Source: an uncultured Bacillota bacterium (lineage in GTDB: Bacteria > Bacillota > Clostridia > Oscillospirales > Oscillospiraceae). From it: a DNA stretch of 42,189 nucleotides. The DNA lies in contig CAMTMZ010000024.1 of assembly GCA_947073765.1 (NCBI GenBank), positions 1 to 42,189 of the forward strand, read 5' to 3'. Positions 1 through 9,469 of this stretch are shown here, in pieces. Made by a program: the position numbers and the translations under genes. The notes beneath the pieces are model-generated. The model was given only the letters and a program-made list of their open reading frames with translations, was not told the DNA's origin and did not search any database. How positions within the stretch are numbered: the first letter of the stretch is position 1; each line of letters starts with the position of its first letter.

Positions 1-936
1 GACGCTGATGAGGCTCTCCTTGGCGTGCTGCTGGCCTGGGGCGGCTGGCTGGGGCGGCGCTTTAGAGGGGGCCGCAGGAGCCGCCTTGGGGGCCTCGCTG
101 GCGGCGGGGGCCTCCGGGGCTTTGGGGGCCTCGCTGGCGGCAGGGGAAGGCGCGGGCGAGGCGGGCTTGGCGGCGTCTACCGGCTGATATTCCCGCACGG
201 AGCCGCCGTGCTTGACTGCGGGCAGGGCGCTGTCCCGCTCCTCAGCGGTGCGGAACCACACCAGGAAGCCCTGGTCGGCAATGATCTCGGAGGTAGAGGG
301 GTCGGCCTCTACATTGTCGGGGAAGGTGATGAAATCGCCGCAGTAGTCCTTCACCCCGTTGATGAGCATAAAAGCACGCAGATTTTCCATGCCGCTGCCC
401 TCGTCGAAAAAGACATGGACGCCGTAGGGATAGTCCTGATTCACAGCGTCTACCGCGGGGGCGGGGGCCTCGGCCGCGGGGGCGGCGGAGGCCTGGGCGC
501 CGGCGTCTGCCGGGGAGGTGGGATTACCCTGAATTTTATCGATCAGGCTATTAATTTTATAAACTATGTGGTCGATAGACTGAGAGAGTGGTTCGTCATT
601 TTCAACCTTCTCAATTTCGCCGCGGAAAAAGTCTACGGCCTGAAACAGCATGTCGAACAGATCCGGGCGGGTCTGCTCGGGAACCACGTCCATGCCCTTC
701 TCCCGGACCAGGAAGAACAGATCCTCGATCCGGTGGGCCACCGTCATCAGTGAGCTGAACTCCATCATGGCGGAGGAGCCCTTGATTGTGTGCATGATGC
801 GGAATATCTCGTTGACACTGTCCTCGGAGAACGTATCCGCCTGCTCCGCCGCCAGCAGGATGCCGTCGAGCTGTTCCAGCAGGGTGTTGGTCTCATACAA
901 GTACATGTCCAGGATACTGTCGTTGCCGCTGCCCAT
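1..936 (-). CDS. cheA: Chemotaxis histidine kinase CheA, N-terminal part (cut by window edge)
   Basis: Phosphodonor kinase of the chemotaxis pathway; it receives signals from methyl-accepting receptors and phosphorylates CheY. The 312 visible codons hold an Hpt (P1) domain at about residues 1-125 with the phosphorylatable histidine (about H49) in the motif MHTIKGSSAMMEF, then an Ala/Pro-rich linker, a P2-like CheY-binding domain at about 170-250, and the start of a second long Ala/Pro/Lys linker. Dimerization, ATPase and CheW-like domains would lie to the left of the window. The start is the ATG at 936, with AGGTGG a few bases upstream. It diverges from the FliK-like/FlhB-like/PilZ genes. A sigma-28-like and a sigma-A-like promoter overlap at 1019-1057. 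Confidence 0.9.
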   Translation of the reverse strand, partial: MGSGNDSILDMYLYETNTLLEQLDGILLAAEQADTFSEDSVNEIFRIMHTIKGSSAMMEFSSLMTVAHRIEDLFFLVREKGMDVVPEQTRPDLFDMLFQAVDFFRGEIEKVENDEPLSQSIDHIVYKINSLIDKIQGNPTSPADAGAQASAAPAAEAPAPAVDAVNQDYPYGVHVFFDEGSGMENLRAFMLINGVKDYCGDFITFPDNVEADPSTSEIIADQGFLVWFRTAEERDSALPAVKHGGSVREYQPVDAAKPASPAPSPAASEAPKAPEAPAASEAPKAAPAAPSKAPPQPAAPGQQHAKESLISV

Positions 937-1018
937 ATAAAACGCCACCTTTTCTCATTTGGTTTTGGTTGGAGCGGGGTAGAGGTCCGCAAAGGCATAA
1001 TACGCCCGCCCATATCTA

Positions 1019-1046
1019 ATCATACTCGATATATCGGCAGTGTCAA
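1019..1046 (-). promoter_or_regulatory. Sigma-A-like promoter for cheA
   Basis: TTGACA (1041-1046) and TATGAT (1019-1024) on the minus strand with a 16-base spacer. The spacer contains the perfect 10-bp palindrome CGATATATCG. It overlaps the sigma-28-like element, so the two polymerases could not use the site at once. Confidence 0.6.
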
Positions 1047-1057
1047 TGAATAAATTA
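1031..1057 (-). promoter_or_regulatory. Sigma-28 (SigD/FliA)-like promoter for cheA
   Basis: On the minus strand the octamer GCCGATAT (1031-1038) is an exact match to the flagellar sigma -10 consensus. It is preceded at 15 bases by TAAT (1054-1057), three of four bases of the TAAA -35 element. Placement about 95 bases upstream of a chemotaxis kinase makes functional sense. Inferred from consensus only. Confidence 0.6.
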
Positions 1058-1082
1058 AGTTTTTCGAAAAAAAAACTGGGGA

Positions 1083-1111
1083 TGGACTTTTTGCCGGAGC
1101 CGGGCTAAAAT
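1083..1111 (+). promoter_or_regulatory. Possible promoter for the FliK-like operon
   Basis: TGGACT (1083-1088) and TAAAAT (1106-1111) with a 17-base spacer, about 88 bases before the ATG at 1199. The -35 is weak, so this is a tentative call. The rest of 1112-1198 is GC-rich with no obvious feature. Confidence 0.35.
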
Positions 1112-1198
1112 AAATTGAACTGGGGCCGGCCTGTTTTTTGCCCCGCCGGGCGCGCGCGCGGGCCCGCCTCTACTTGAAATTGGAATGGAGTGTCGCCA

Positions 1199-2638
1199 AT
1201 GCCAGACCTGCTTGGTGTGACCAACCCGGTGCCGGGGCATGACAGCAGCAATGTGAACCGAAATATCCCTGTTTCGCCCGGCGACCCCCGGATTCAGAAC
1301 GCGCCGGACTTAAACAGGGTGTCCCGGCCGGACAACCGAACAGAGCGGCAGGACACCGGGGACAGCGCCGGCTCCAGCCAGGGACTGCGGTATGACTCCA
1401 ACTTTGCCGCCTTCCTCCAGCGTTTGGCCTCCACCCCCGATCTGCGGGAGAGCCTGTCGGTGCTGTTCGCCATGTACGAGGGCACGGTGGTGTCCTCCGG
1501 CATTGAGGAGGGGCTGGCCGCGGAGATGGGCGCCCTGCTCAACATGCTGAAGATGGATGAGGGGCAGCTGAGAAAGTTCCTCAACTCACAGATGGCCAAC
1601 GGCACCCGCTTTGGCGGGGCGCTGTTCAATATCCTGCGGGAGGCCTTTTCCTCCGGCAACTCGGAGGCGGCGCGGGGCAATATCCTGCAGTTTTTGAAAA
1701 AGTATACCGACTTTTCTTCCACCAACCACATTCAGGGCAACCTGCTGCGCACCCTGACAAGGCTGACCAGGGCAATCCCGGCCAGTTATGGCAGCCAGCT
1801 GCTGCCCATGGTGTCGGAGCTGGAGGAGAAGATGAACGGCGGGAACCGGTCGGGGGCGCTGAAGCTGCTTCAGGGCAGCATCCTCCCCTTCCTGTCCGGC
1901 TACACCAGCAAGACCAACGACATGGGGCTGTCCCGCACGCTGATCTCCATGCTGGCCCTGGACGTATCCCGCTATGAGAACGGCAGTGAGGACAGCCTGC
2001 TCCAGGCCTTCCACCAGCTCAACAGCAGTCCCGGCCTGCGGGAGAAGCTGAGCGGGCTGAGCGACGAGGGGTTGCTGCGGCTGCTCCGGAGCACCAGCTT
2101 TGCCAAGGCGGCCGACGGCGACCAGTTTGCCGCCCAACTGGCCAAGGCGGCCCACTCCGCTCTGCAGAACGGGGCGGGCAAGGAGGTGCAGGAGGCCTTT
2201 CGCAATATTGTGTCCGCCTTCCTGGTGAACGAGAGCGTGCATATGCCCTTGAATCATATCCTGCTGCCTATGGAGTGGGACGGGCGGATGGCGTTTTCGG
2301 AGATGTGGGTGGACCCGGACGCCGAGGAGAATATGAAGCGGGGCAGAGGAGACCGGGAAAACGTGCTGCGCTTCCTGTTTAAAATCGACATTCAGGACCT
2401 GGGCTTTTTCGATATGGTGCTCACCAGCCAGGGGGAAAAAGTGGATGTTCAGGTCTTCTGCCCGGACAAGGTGGCTCCCTTTACCCAGCTGGTTCAGGGG
2501 GAGCTGCAGCGCATCATTACCGACAACGGCCTGTCCGCCGGGGCGGTGCAGGTGCAGAGGATGGACCGGCCGCTGACCATATCCGGGGTGTTCCCACGGA
2601 TATTTGAGGGGGAGAACAGCATCAATGTCAAGATATGA
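1199..2638 (+). CDS. FliK-like flagellar hook-length-control-type protein
   Basis: A 479-residue protein with a polar, Asn/Ser/Pro-rich N-terminus (about 1-65), a long Leu-rich alpha-helical middle, and a C-terminal region (about 375-475) that resembles the Flg_hook domain of FliK: alternating strands ending in a segment with LGFFDMVLTSQGEKVDVQVF and a following helix. FliK-type proteins bind FlhB and switch export specificity of the flagellar type III apparatus. Directly after it, overlapping by 14 bases, lies a FlhB C-domain-like gene, the expected partner. The ATG at 1199 is preceded by TGGAG; a GTG at 1190 is the alternative. Family assignment rests on C-terminal pattern and gene context, so it is moderate. 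Confidence 0.6.
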   Translation: MPDLLGVTNPVPGHDSSNVNRNIPVSPGDPRIQNAPDLNRVSRPDNRTERQDTGDSAGSSQGLRYDSNFAAFLQRLASTPDLRESLSVLFAMYEGTVVSSGIEEGLAAEMGALLNMLKMDEGQLRKFLNSQMANGTRFGGALFNILREAFSSGNSEAARGNILQFLKKYTDFSSTNHIQGNLLRTLTRLTRAIPASYGSQLLPMVSELEEKMNGGNRSGALKLLQGSILPFLSGYTSKTNDMGLSRTLISMLALDVSRYENGSEDSLLQAFHQLNSSPGLREKLSGLSDEGLLRLLRSTSFAKAADGDQFAAQLAKAAHSALQNGAGKEVQEAFRNIVSAFLVNESVHMPLNHILLPMEWDGRMAFSEMWVDPDAEENMKRGRGDRENVLRFLFKIDIQDLGFFDMVLTSQGEKVDVQVFCPDKVAPFTQLVQGELQRIITDNGLSAGAVQVQRMDRPLTISGVFPRIFEGENSINVKI

Positions 2639-2984
2639 TAACCGCGCAACCAACCGGGCGGTGGCCCTGCGCTATGAGGGAGAGGGCGCGCCGGTGGTGG
2701 TGGCCTCTGGCATGGGATACCTGGCCGAGCGCATGATAGAGGTGGCCACCGAGAGCGGCGTGCCTGTGTATGAGGACAACTCTCTGGCCACCATGCTCAG
2801 CCAGCTGGCCCTGGGCCAGGAGATTCCCGACGCGCTGTATCAGGCTATTGTGGAAATTTATGTATATTTTTTGAATTTTGATCCCAACGACCCGGATAAG
2901 GCCCGGCGTCAGCGTCGGGAGCTGGCCGATCAGGCCGACCGGGGGGCTGCGCCTGTCCCCGGGCGAGAGAAAGGAGCGATTTAA
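2625..2984 (+). CDS. FlhB C-terminal-domain-like protein (EscU/YscU/FhlB family)
   Basis: A 119-residue soluble protein matching the cytoplasmic C-domain of FlhB: AVALRYEGEGAPVVVASGMG, then LAERMIEVATESGVPVYED, then LATMLSQLALGQEIPDALYQA. No membrane domain is present, and the autocleavage motif NPTH of full-length FlhB is replaced by ATNR, so self-cleavage is not expected. Such stand-alone proteins (for example Bacillus YlqH) are known as FlhB homologues. The ATG at 2625 lies inside the end of the upstream gene, with GGGGGAG before it, suggesting translational coupling. The C-terminal 25 residues are Arg/Asp-rich and likely disordered. It directly abuts the PilZ gene. Confidence 0.8.
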   Translation: MSRYDNRATNRAVALRYEGEGAPVVVASGMGYLAERMIEVATESGVPVYEDNSLATMLSQLALGQEIPDALYQAIVEIYVYFLNFDPNDPDKARRQRRELADQADRGAAPVPGREKGAI

Positions 2985-3572
2985 ATGGCGGCAGAACGGC
3001 TTTATTTGATTTTGGACAGCAAAGGCACTCCCCTGGCCAACGCGGTATTGGAGTCACCCCCGAACTCGGAGGTGCTCCAGATCCGCATTCTGGGCGGCAA
3101 AGAGGAGGCGGTGGCCGCCCATCGGGAGATTCAGCTCATCGGAATGGACGACTCCACCCCCAACCGGGTGGGAGTTATCATCCGGCAGCGGGATGATAAG
3201 ATGGTGATTCAGCCCACCGCCGCCCTGGGCCCCGCGGCCCGGGAAAATCTGCGTATTTTGACCGACTTTGAAAGCGTGATGTATCCCGTTACCGGCCGGT
3301 GGAAAGGGCAGCGGACCTTTAAGGCAAAGGATTTAAGCTGCGGCGGCATCGCTTTCTGGTCCGGAATCCCCCTGGAGGAGCGGGAGATTGTGGAGATGGT
3401 GCTGCCTGTGACCGATTCCCCGCTGGTGGTGAAGACCCAGGTCCTCCGGAGGCTGGAGGACGACAGCACGGAGCTGCCGCTGTACGCGTCTAAGTTTGTG
3501 GATCTGATTCAGGACGAGGAGAGCCTGATCCGCAAAGCGGTGTTCAGCATCCAGATTGATTCCGCGGACTAA
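2985..3572 (+). CDS. PilZ domain protein (putative cyclic-di-GMP receptor)
   Basis: A 195-residue protein with a beta-rich N-terminal part (1-80) and a C-terminal PilZ domain (about 85-185). The two cyclic-di-GMP-binding signatures are visible: RxxxR as RENLR at residues 86-90, and DxSxxG as DLSCGG at 116-121. YcgR-type proteins of this layout act on the flagellar motor or other surface machinery when c-di-GMP rises. The ATG follows the stop of the FlhB-like gene without a gap, with AAGGAG in the end of that gene, so these are one transcription unit. Position next to cheA and FliK/FlhB-like genes favours a motility role; target is unknown. Confidence 0.85.
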   Translation: MAAERLYLILDSKGTPLANAVLESPPNSEVLQIRILGGKEEAVAAHREIQLIGMDDSTPNRVGVIIRQRDDKMVIQPTAALGPAARENLRILTDFESVMYPVTGRWKGQRTFKAKDLSCGGIAFWSGIPLEEREIVEMVLPVTDSPLVVKTQVLRRLEDDSTELPLYASKFVDLIQDEESLIRKAVFSIQIDSAD

Positions 3573-3629
3573 AGCGCCGCGGGCTGCCTGTACCGCTTTC
3601 CCTTGGAACACAGAAAGGAGTACCTCAAT

Positions 3630-6600
3630 ATGTCCCACACAACCGGAACACAGCGCGCCGCCTGGCATAAGCGGGCGCTTTCCCTGCTTCTGGCCGCCGT
3701 GATGCTGATTGGGCTTGTGCCCGGGCTGGCCCTGCCCGCCAAGGCGGAGCACTGGGCCGACAGCTACCTGGATCAGCTGGTGGACTGGGGCGTCATTCGG
3801 GCGGACCAGACCGCCAACCCCGACGCCCCCCTCACCCGGGCGGAGTTTATGGCCGTGATCAACCGGGCTTACGGCTACAGCGAGAAGGGGCCCATCCCGT
3901 TTGAGGATGTGCTGGAGACGGACTGGTTTTATGATGATGTGTCCATCGCCTACACCGCCGGGTATATGGCCGGCACTTCGGAGATTACCGCCTCCCCCAA
4001 CGCAACCCTCACCCGGGAGGAGGCGGTGTGCATCCTGGGCCGGAACATGATGATGAAGGACACACCCGGCGAGAGCCTGGCCTTTGCCGACAGCCGGGAC
4101 GTGAGCACCTGGGCCCAGGGCACCATCAAGACCGCGGTGGACCACGATATTATTTCCGGCTACCCAGACAACACCTTCCACCCCCAGGCGGCGGTTTCCA
4201 AGGGGCAGATGGCTGTGCTCATCACCCAGTGCCTGGGTATGCCGATTCAGGCCAGCGGCGACTATGAGCTGGGCGGTGTGTATGGCAATGTGACCATTAC
4301 CTCCCCCAATGTCACCCTGCGCAACACTACCATCAGCGGGGATTTGTATATTTCCGGCGGCGTGGGCCTTGGGGGCATCCGGCTGGAGAACGTGAATGTT
4401 CTGGGGCGGATTATTGTCAGCGGCACCGGTGAAAGCGAGGCCGGCGCGGCCAGCGTTGTGATGCGCAATGTGGCCGCTGAGGAGATGCTGGTGGACAATA
4501 TGCGCAAGAAGACGGTGACCATCCGGGCCGACGGCATTACCGACATCGCCAAGACGGTGGTGCGCACCTCCGCCTATCTGGAGGACAACAACACCGATGA
4601 CAAGGGCCTGATGCACGTTGAGCTGGACGGGGATTCGGGCGCCCACCTGACCCTGGCCGGCCGGATTAAAGAGGTTGTGAATAAGACCCCCAACTCCATG
4701 GTGCAGGTGGCCAAGGGGACGGTGGCCAAGCTCACCGTGGATGAGGCGGCTGTCAACTCCACTGTGCAGCTGGACCGAAACACCCAGGTGAAGGAGATGA
4801 ACCTGGATGTGGCCACCAATGTAACTGGCGACGGCGACATTGGCAAGCTGAATGTCAACGCCCCGGGCAGTGTGGTGTCTACGCTGCCGGACCATATTTA
4901 CATCCGGCCGGGCATTACCGGCAATATCAACGGGGTTGTGATGGACCACGTGGCGGCGGAGGAGGGCTCCCTTGACCCGCGGCTGCTGGCCGGCTACCCG
5001 GCCGCCAAGGACATTACCCCCACCGGCCTGCGGGCCGACTTCGCGGGCAACAAGAAGGGAACCATATACTGGGCGGTGAGCAGCATTACCGACGGCTCCA
5101 TCGGCGCGGACGACCTGATCGCTCCGCCCTCTTACGGCTCCAAGGCCGTGCGCAACGGATCTCTGGCGGCTCCCAGCGGCGGCGGTGAGGTCAGCGCCCA
5201 GATTACCGGCTTGACTGTGGGCGGGGCCTACTATCTGTCCGCTGTCCTGGTGGATGACCAGGGCAACCGCAGCCCCGTGAAGGTGATCTCCTTCACCACT
5301 CCGGACAACTCTGTGCCGGCCTTCGGCCAGGGCTACCCCTATATGTCCTTTGTGGGCAAGGAGAGCGAGTTCTCCGCCGGGATTACCGCCCAGGTGGCGG
5401 TGCTGGCCACCAAGAGCTGCAAGATGTACTACACCGTGCTGGACGCCGGAGCAGCGGCGCCCACCGTGGATGAGCTGAAAGCCGCCGCTGTCAGCGGAAA
5501 CTTTGGCTACGGCGTGGTGGATTTGAAGAAAAATGAGGCCTGGACCGGCGATGAGGCCATTATCGTGAGCCGCCGGCTGCAGGAGCAGAAGAACTACGTG
5601 CTCTACCTATGGCTTACCGACGGGGTGAACAGCTCCGACGTGACCAGCCTGGCCTTTACCACCCCTGATGTGACCCCGCCGGAGTTTGTGATGCACCCCC
5701 AGGCCAACGGAGAGGTGCAAGCCACCTCCGTGCCCATGGCGGCCACGCTGAGTGAGAACGGCACCATCTTCTGGGTGGTGGTGGAGTCCGGGGCGGACTA
5801 CCCCAAGCCCCACCCCAGCAACGACAAGGAGAACGCCGAGGACGGCAAGACCGCCCTGCTGACCAGCAGCTACGCCAAGCTGCAGGTGTCCAACGGGATG
5901 AACGCGGTGCGCAGCGGCCGGGTGACCGCCACAGGCAATACCCAGGTAAACCTGAATATCACCGGACTGGAGGCGGAGAAGTCCTACGACCTGTATTACA
6001 TGGCCCGGGATACCGCCGGAAACGACACCATTCAGGTATACAAGCTGCAGGGCGGCATTCGTACCAAGGATGAGAATGCCCCCACTGTGCGGCAGTTCTT
6101 TACCAGCGTGGACCCCCAGGACCCCACCCGGCCCAGGCGGAATACCTCCATTGTGCTGGAATTCAGCGAGAATGTGCGCCTGGGCGGCAGCCAGAAAGAC
6201 CTGCTGAGCCTGTATCAGGCGACCCAGGAGGGCACGACCACTGAGAAGGAAACGGCCCTGGCGGAGTTTGTGGAGGCGCTGCGGAAGAACATCAACATGA
6301 AGATTAAGGAGAACGCCCAGGGAATCTCCGTGGTCCGGGGAAACGAGGGAGTGAGCGAGGATAAGTGGGCGGTGGACTTCGCCAAGGCCCAGGTGAAAAA
6401 TGTGGGCGGAAAGGTTCAGCTCACTTTCCCCAATAAGGTGGGCGAAGAGTATGGACTGCGGCTGGAGAGCGGCGGAACCTACTTCTTTGAGGTGAATATC
6501 GACCCGGCCAACAAGATCACTGATCTGAGCGGGTACGAGATGGAGCCCACGCCCATCGTCCTGGATGAGTTCCCCATTGTGTTCGCCCAGATCGGGATGA

Positions 6601-9401
6601 CCTCCACCGACTTCAGGCTGATGGACGAGCACCGGCCCGAGGCCATCGATAAGGAGAATGAGAACAACCAGGGGATGAACATCGGCGTATATAAGGTCGA
6701 CATGAAATTCCGGCTGAGGCCGGAGGACACCGAGCTGGTGGCCGACGGCATCGCCTATGACCTGATTTTGTGGACGAACACTGATATCACCTACGATCTG
6801 TATTACCGGGCGGTGACCGGGGATGCGGGAAAGGAAAGGGTGCTCACCGCGGAGCGGGACGACACAGGAAAGTTTATCTATGGGATGCCCAATATGCCGG
6901 TGACGCCCGACAAAAACGGCTGGGTGAAGCTGGGCAACAGCGGCTCTTATGTCTTCGGAAATCAGGCCCAGGGGCGGCCGGGCAAGCGGTTGCACTATAC
7001 CTTTAACAACTGCCAAAGCGGCACAGGCGACGGCCTGCCCAACCTGAACACACTGCGCAGCAAGACCGGTCCAGAGGACGGACAGCAGCAGGTATTTTAC
7101 GACTTTGTCATTGTGGTGCGCAGCGTAAAGGGCCAGACAAACCCGGACGCCTGGGGCGACGAAGTGAAGTTCTATGTGGATGTGGCGGCCGGCTACCCCT
7201 CGAACCTGGCGAATCTGAAAGAGAATGTTTTTATCGGTACGTGGGATAAGTTCCGGGAGGATAAGCTGAACGGCGGCGGCGGCGAGTCGCTGGGCCTGCC
7301 GGACCGGTATGAGACTGATCCCAGGCAGTTGTACATGAACTGGAGCCCGGAGGACTCGCTACAGCCCGAATTCAGTTCCACGATGCCTGAGTTCGTGTCC
7401 GATCCTCTGGATGAGACCAAGATGAGCATGTGGCTGGGCCTGGCCGACAACCGAGCCGGAACCATTTACTATGTGGTGGGCTACGCCAATAGGAATATCA
7501 ATGTGCCGGAAACCCTGGATACATCGATGTGGGAGCCCTCGGTGACCACAAAGCTGGAGGACGGCAGTACGATTACGCCGGATCTGGTGCCCGGCGGCGG
7601 AAGGGACAGAGAACTGCAAGATCCGGATCTGCCCACGCTGGACGAGAACGCCCCCCTGGCCACCAATATCCAGAGCCCTAACGGAAGCTGGATTCAGGAA
7701 AACATGGTGGTGGCGAACGGGTCTATTGACTATGAGCCGGGCGCCCCCAGAGAGGTGAAGCTGGAGAACCTGATGCCGGACCGGACCTATTATGTCTACT
7801 TTGTGATCACCGGCTCCAGTGACGTGCCCTCCGCCGTGGAGATCTATAAGTTTAAAACCGACCCGGTGAGCCGGCCGGAGCTGAGGATTGGCAAGGACGA
7901 CGCCGCCAATCCCGGCCGAGCCAGCATAGTCTCCATCAACATGGATGCAACACTGTCCTATAAGATCCTCTCCAAGCAAAGAGCGGAAAATGAGCCGTTC
8001 TGGGGTGCGGTGACTCTGGGTTCCCCGCTGACGGCGGCAATGGATCTGGAGAGCAGGAGCCTTCTGCCCAAGGCCTATCAGGACTGGACGATTTATGACG
8101 CGCTGTGGCGCACATATGACTATAAAACGGCGTCCAGCGAGGGCAAGGAGGGGTATTTCCCCACTGTGGGCACGGGCAGCCCGGAAAATTACAGCAAGGA
8201 GTACTCCGTATTTGATATCTACGCCTCCGTCGCCGCGAAAACGGCGCTGAAGGAATGGATTGAGAAGCTGAACACGAACCCGGTGGATGAGGCGGATAAG
8301 CAGAACAGGACGGCTAACGCTGTTCTGTGGGGACAGTACAAGCTGTATCACAACGAGGAGTACTACGTGGTCGCTATGGGTGTGAAGTACCCGGAGGACG
8401 TGACCGATCAGCAAAAGGACATCAGCCAGCGATACTCCTTCAAGGGCGAGGAGCTGAAGCTGGGGCTTGAGGGTACGCCTGTGCTAGACAGCGCCAACGG
8501 AAGCTTTACAGTTGCTGAAAATGCTACTACGAATGTAAAAGAAGTGACAGGGGGTACAATTATCCTGACCTTTGACAGGCGGCTGTATAAGACTGATAAA
8601 ACGGAGATCACCACAGCCAACCTGGCAAGCGTTTTCACCATGTCGGATGGCATTGACTTTAATGACCCTGCTACCGGAGTGTCGGTGGGTACAAATGGAG
8701 CAACAACCGTCACGCTGAAGCTAAAGGGGCCCACAGTCAACGCCATGATCGGAGCAAGCCATCTGGCCAACTCCGGCGGCACGGGAGCGCCGGAGTCGCT
8801 GTTCATTCAGCATTCAAGAACGAAGTGGCCGGACAGCGCCAACAGTGATGAGAACCAGGGCACATATATCATCAACGTGTTCTGGGGAACAGGCAATGTT
8901 ACTGCGAACGAAGCAAACGCGATGCCCGTATACGGCACAGGCCCGGGGATACCGGCACCTATCACCAGAACGTCCGTGCCGAAAGCGCAGGCGGCGAGCT
9001 CGAGATTTAATGTGAACAGCGCCAACACAGTGGACGGAGTCAGCCAAATCACATTTGACGCGCCGCTGTACTTGGGTGAGGAGACTCCGGTTACCAGCGT
9101 CAAGCAGCTGCTGGATATCGCCGACGAGGTGAAGGGCATTGACGTGAGCAGGAGCCAGGTGGTCAGCTCCGAGGACGGGACGACGCTGATTCTCAGGCTG
9201 AACGGAAAGGCGGAGGACGTGTCTCTGAAGATCAAGGGCGGAAAGCTGACCAACTCCACAGGAGAAGCCGCGTCGGAGCCGCTGAGCGTGCAGATAGACA
9301 AACGCGTTGAGACAAACCAGGCGAATATGAAGGTCAACAGTTTCTACACAGACGTCTCCTGGGGCGACAAGACCTGGACAGACAAGGGAACCAATAAGTG
9401 A
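3630..9401 (+). CDS. Giant SLH-domain surface protein with beta-helix-like stalk
   Basis: A secreted cell-wall-associated protein of 1923 residues. A signal peptide ends near residue 39 (LALPAKA/EHW). Three SLH domains follow (about 40-85, 95-142, 150-200; e.g. DNTFHPQAAVSKGQMAVLI), which in this family bind pyruvylated wall polymer. Residues about 210-440 are short repeating strands (NVTITSPNVTLRNTTISGDL) resembling a right-handed beta-helix or bactofilin-like stalk. The remaining ~1450 residues are tandem Ig/fibronectin-like sandwiches (repeated ITGL..G..YYLSAV / LEAEKSYDLYYMA patterns) and SbsA-type Ig domains (FSENVRLGG, FDRRLYKTD). No enzyme motif seen. Start: ATG 3630 after AAAGGAG; an upstream TTG at 3603 is unlikely. 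Codon use becomes more AT-rich near 8480-8720. Confidence 0.85.
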   Translation: MSHTTGTQRAAWHKRALSLLLAAVMLIGLVPGLALPAKAEHWADSYLDQLVDWGVIRADQTANPDAPLTRAEFMAVINRAYGYSEKGPIPFEDVLETDWFYDDVSIAYTAGYMAGTSEITASPNATLTREEAVCILGRNMMMKDTPGESLAFADSRDVSTWAQGTIKTAVDHDIISGYPDNTFHPQAAVSKGQMAVLITQCLGMPIQASGDYELGGVYGNVTITSPNVTLRNTTISGDLYISGGVGLGGIRLENVNVLGRIIVSGTGESEAGAASVVMRNVAAEEMLVDNMRKKTVTIRADGITDIAKTVVRTSAYLEDNNTDDKGLMHVELDGDSGAHLTLAGRIKEVVNKTPNSMVQVAKGTVAKLTVDEAAVNSTVQLDRNTQVKEMNLDVATNVTGDGDIGKLNVNAPGSVVSTLPDHIYIRPGITGNINGVVMDHVAAEEGSLDPRLLAGYPAAKDITPTGLRADFAGNKKGTIYWAVSSITDGSIGADDLIAPPSYGSKAVRNGSLAAPSGGGEVSAQITGLTVGGAYYLSAVLVDDQGNRSPVKVISFTTPDNSVPAFGQGYPYMSFVGKESEFSAGITAQVAVLATKSCKMYYTVLDAGAAAPTVDELKAAAVSGNFGYGVVDLKKNEAWTGDEAIIVSRRLQEQKNYVLYLWLTDGVNSSDVTSLAFTTPDVTPPEFVMHPQANGEVQATSVPMAATLSENGTIFWVVVESGADYPKPHPSNDKENAEDGKTALLTSSYAKLQVSNGMNAVRSGRVTATGNTQVNLNITGLEAEKSYDLYYMARDTAGNDTIQVYKLQGGIRTKDENAPTVRQFFTSVDPQDPTRPRRNTSIVLEFSENVRLGGSQKDLLSLYQATQEGTTTEKETALAEFVEALRKNINMKIKENAQGISVVRGNEGVSEDKWAVDFAKAQVKNVGGKVQLTFPNKVGEEYGLRLESGGTYFFEVNIDPANKITDLSGYEMEPTPIVLDEFPIVFAQIGMTSTDFRLMDEHRPEAIDKENENNQGMNIGVYKVDMKFRLRPEDTELVADGIAYDLILWTNTDITYDLYYRAVTGDAGKERVLTAERDDTGKFIYGMPNMPVTPDKNGWVKLGNSGSYVFGNQAQGRPGKRLHYTFNNCQSGTGDGLPNLNTLRSKTGPEDGQQQVFYDFVIVVRSVKGQTNPDAWGDEVKFYVDVAAGYPSNLANLKENVFIGTWDKFREDKLNGGGGESLGLPDRYETDPRQLYMNWSPEDSLQPEFSSTMPEFVSDPLDETKMSMWLGLADNRAGTIYYVVGYANRNINVPETLDTSMWEPSVTTKLEDGSTITPDLVPGGGRDRELQDPDLPTLDENAPLATNIQSPNGSWIQENMVVANGSIDYEPGAPREVKLENLMPDRTYYVYFVITGSSDVPSAVEIYKFKTDPVSRPELRIGKDDAANPGRASIVSINMDATLSYKILSKQRAENEPFWGAVTLGSPLTAAMDLESRSLLPKAYQDWTIYDALWRTYDYKTASSEGKEGYFPTVGTGSPENYSKEYSVFDIYASVAAKTALKEWIEKLNTNPVDEADKQNRTANAVLWGQYKLYHNEEYYVVAMGVKYPEDVTDQQKDISQRYSFKGEELKLGLEGTPVLDSANGSFTVAENATTNVKEVTGGTIILTFDRRLYKTDKTEITTANLASVFTMSDGIDFNDPATGVSVGTNGATTVTLKLKGPTVNAMIGASHLANSGGTGAPESLFIQHSRTKWPDSANSDENQGTYIINVFWGTGNVTANEANAMPVYGTGPGIPAPITRTSVPKAQAASSRFNVNSANTVDGVSQITFDAPLYLGEETPVTSVKQLLDIADEVKGIDVSRSQVVSSEDGTTLILRLNGKAEDVSLKIKGGKLTNSTGEAASEPLSVQIDKRVETNQANMKVNSFYTDVSWGDKTWTDKGTNK

Positions 9402-9410
9402 TCCCAACAC

Positions 9411-9435
9411 GGGAGCGGGCCCCCGGTCCGCTCCC
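9411..9435 (+). terminator. Hairpin between the two SLH genes
   Basis: GGGAGCGG (9411-9418) pairs perfectly with CCGCTCCC (9428-9435). There is no real T tract behind it, so it may be a weak terminator or a processing/stability hairpin. Confidence 0.4.
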
Positions 9436-9469
9436 GCCGCATTATTTGGATTGAAAAAGGAGTGCTTTT

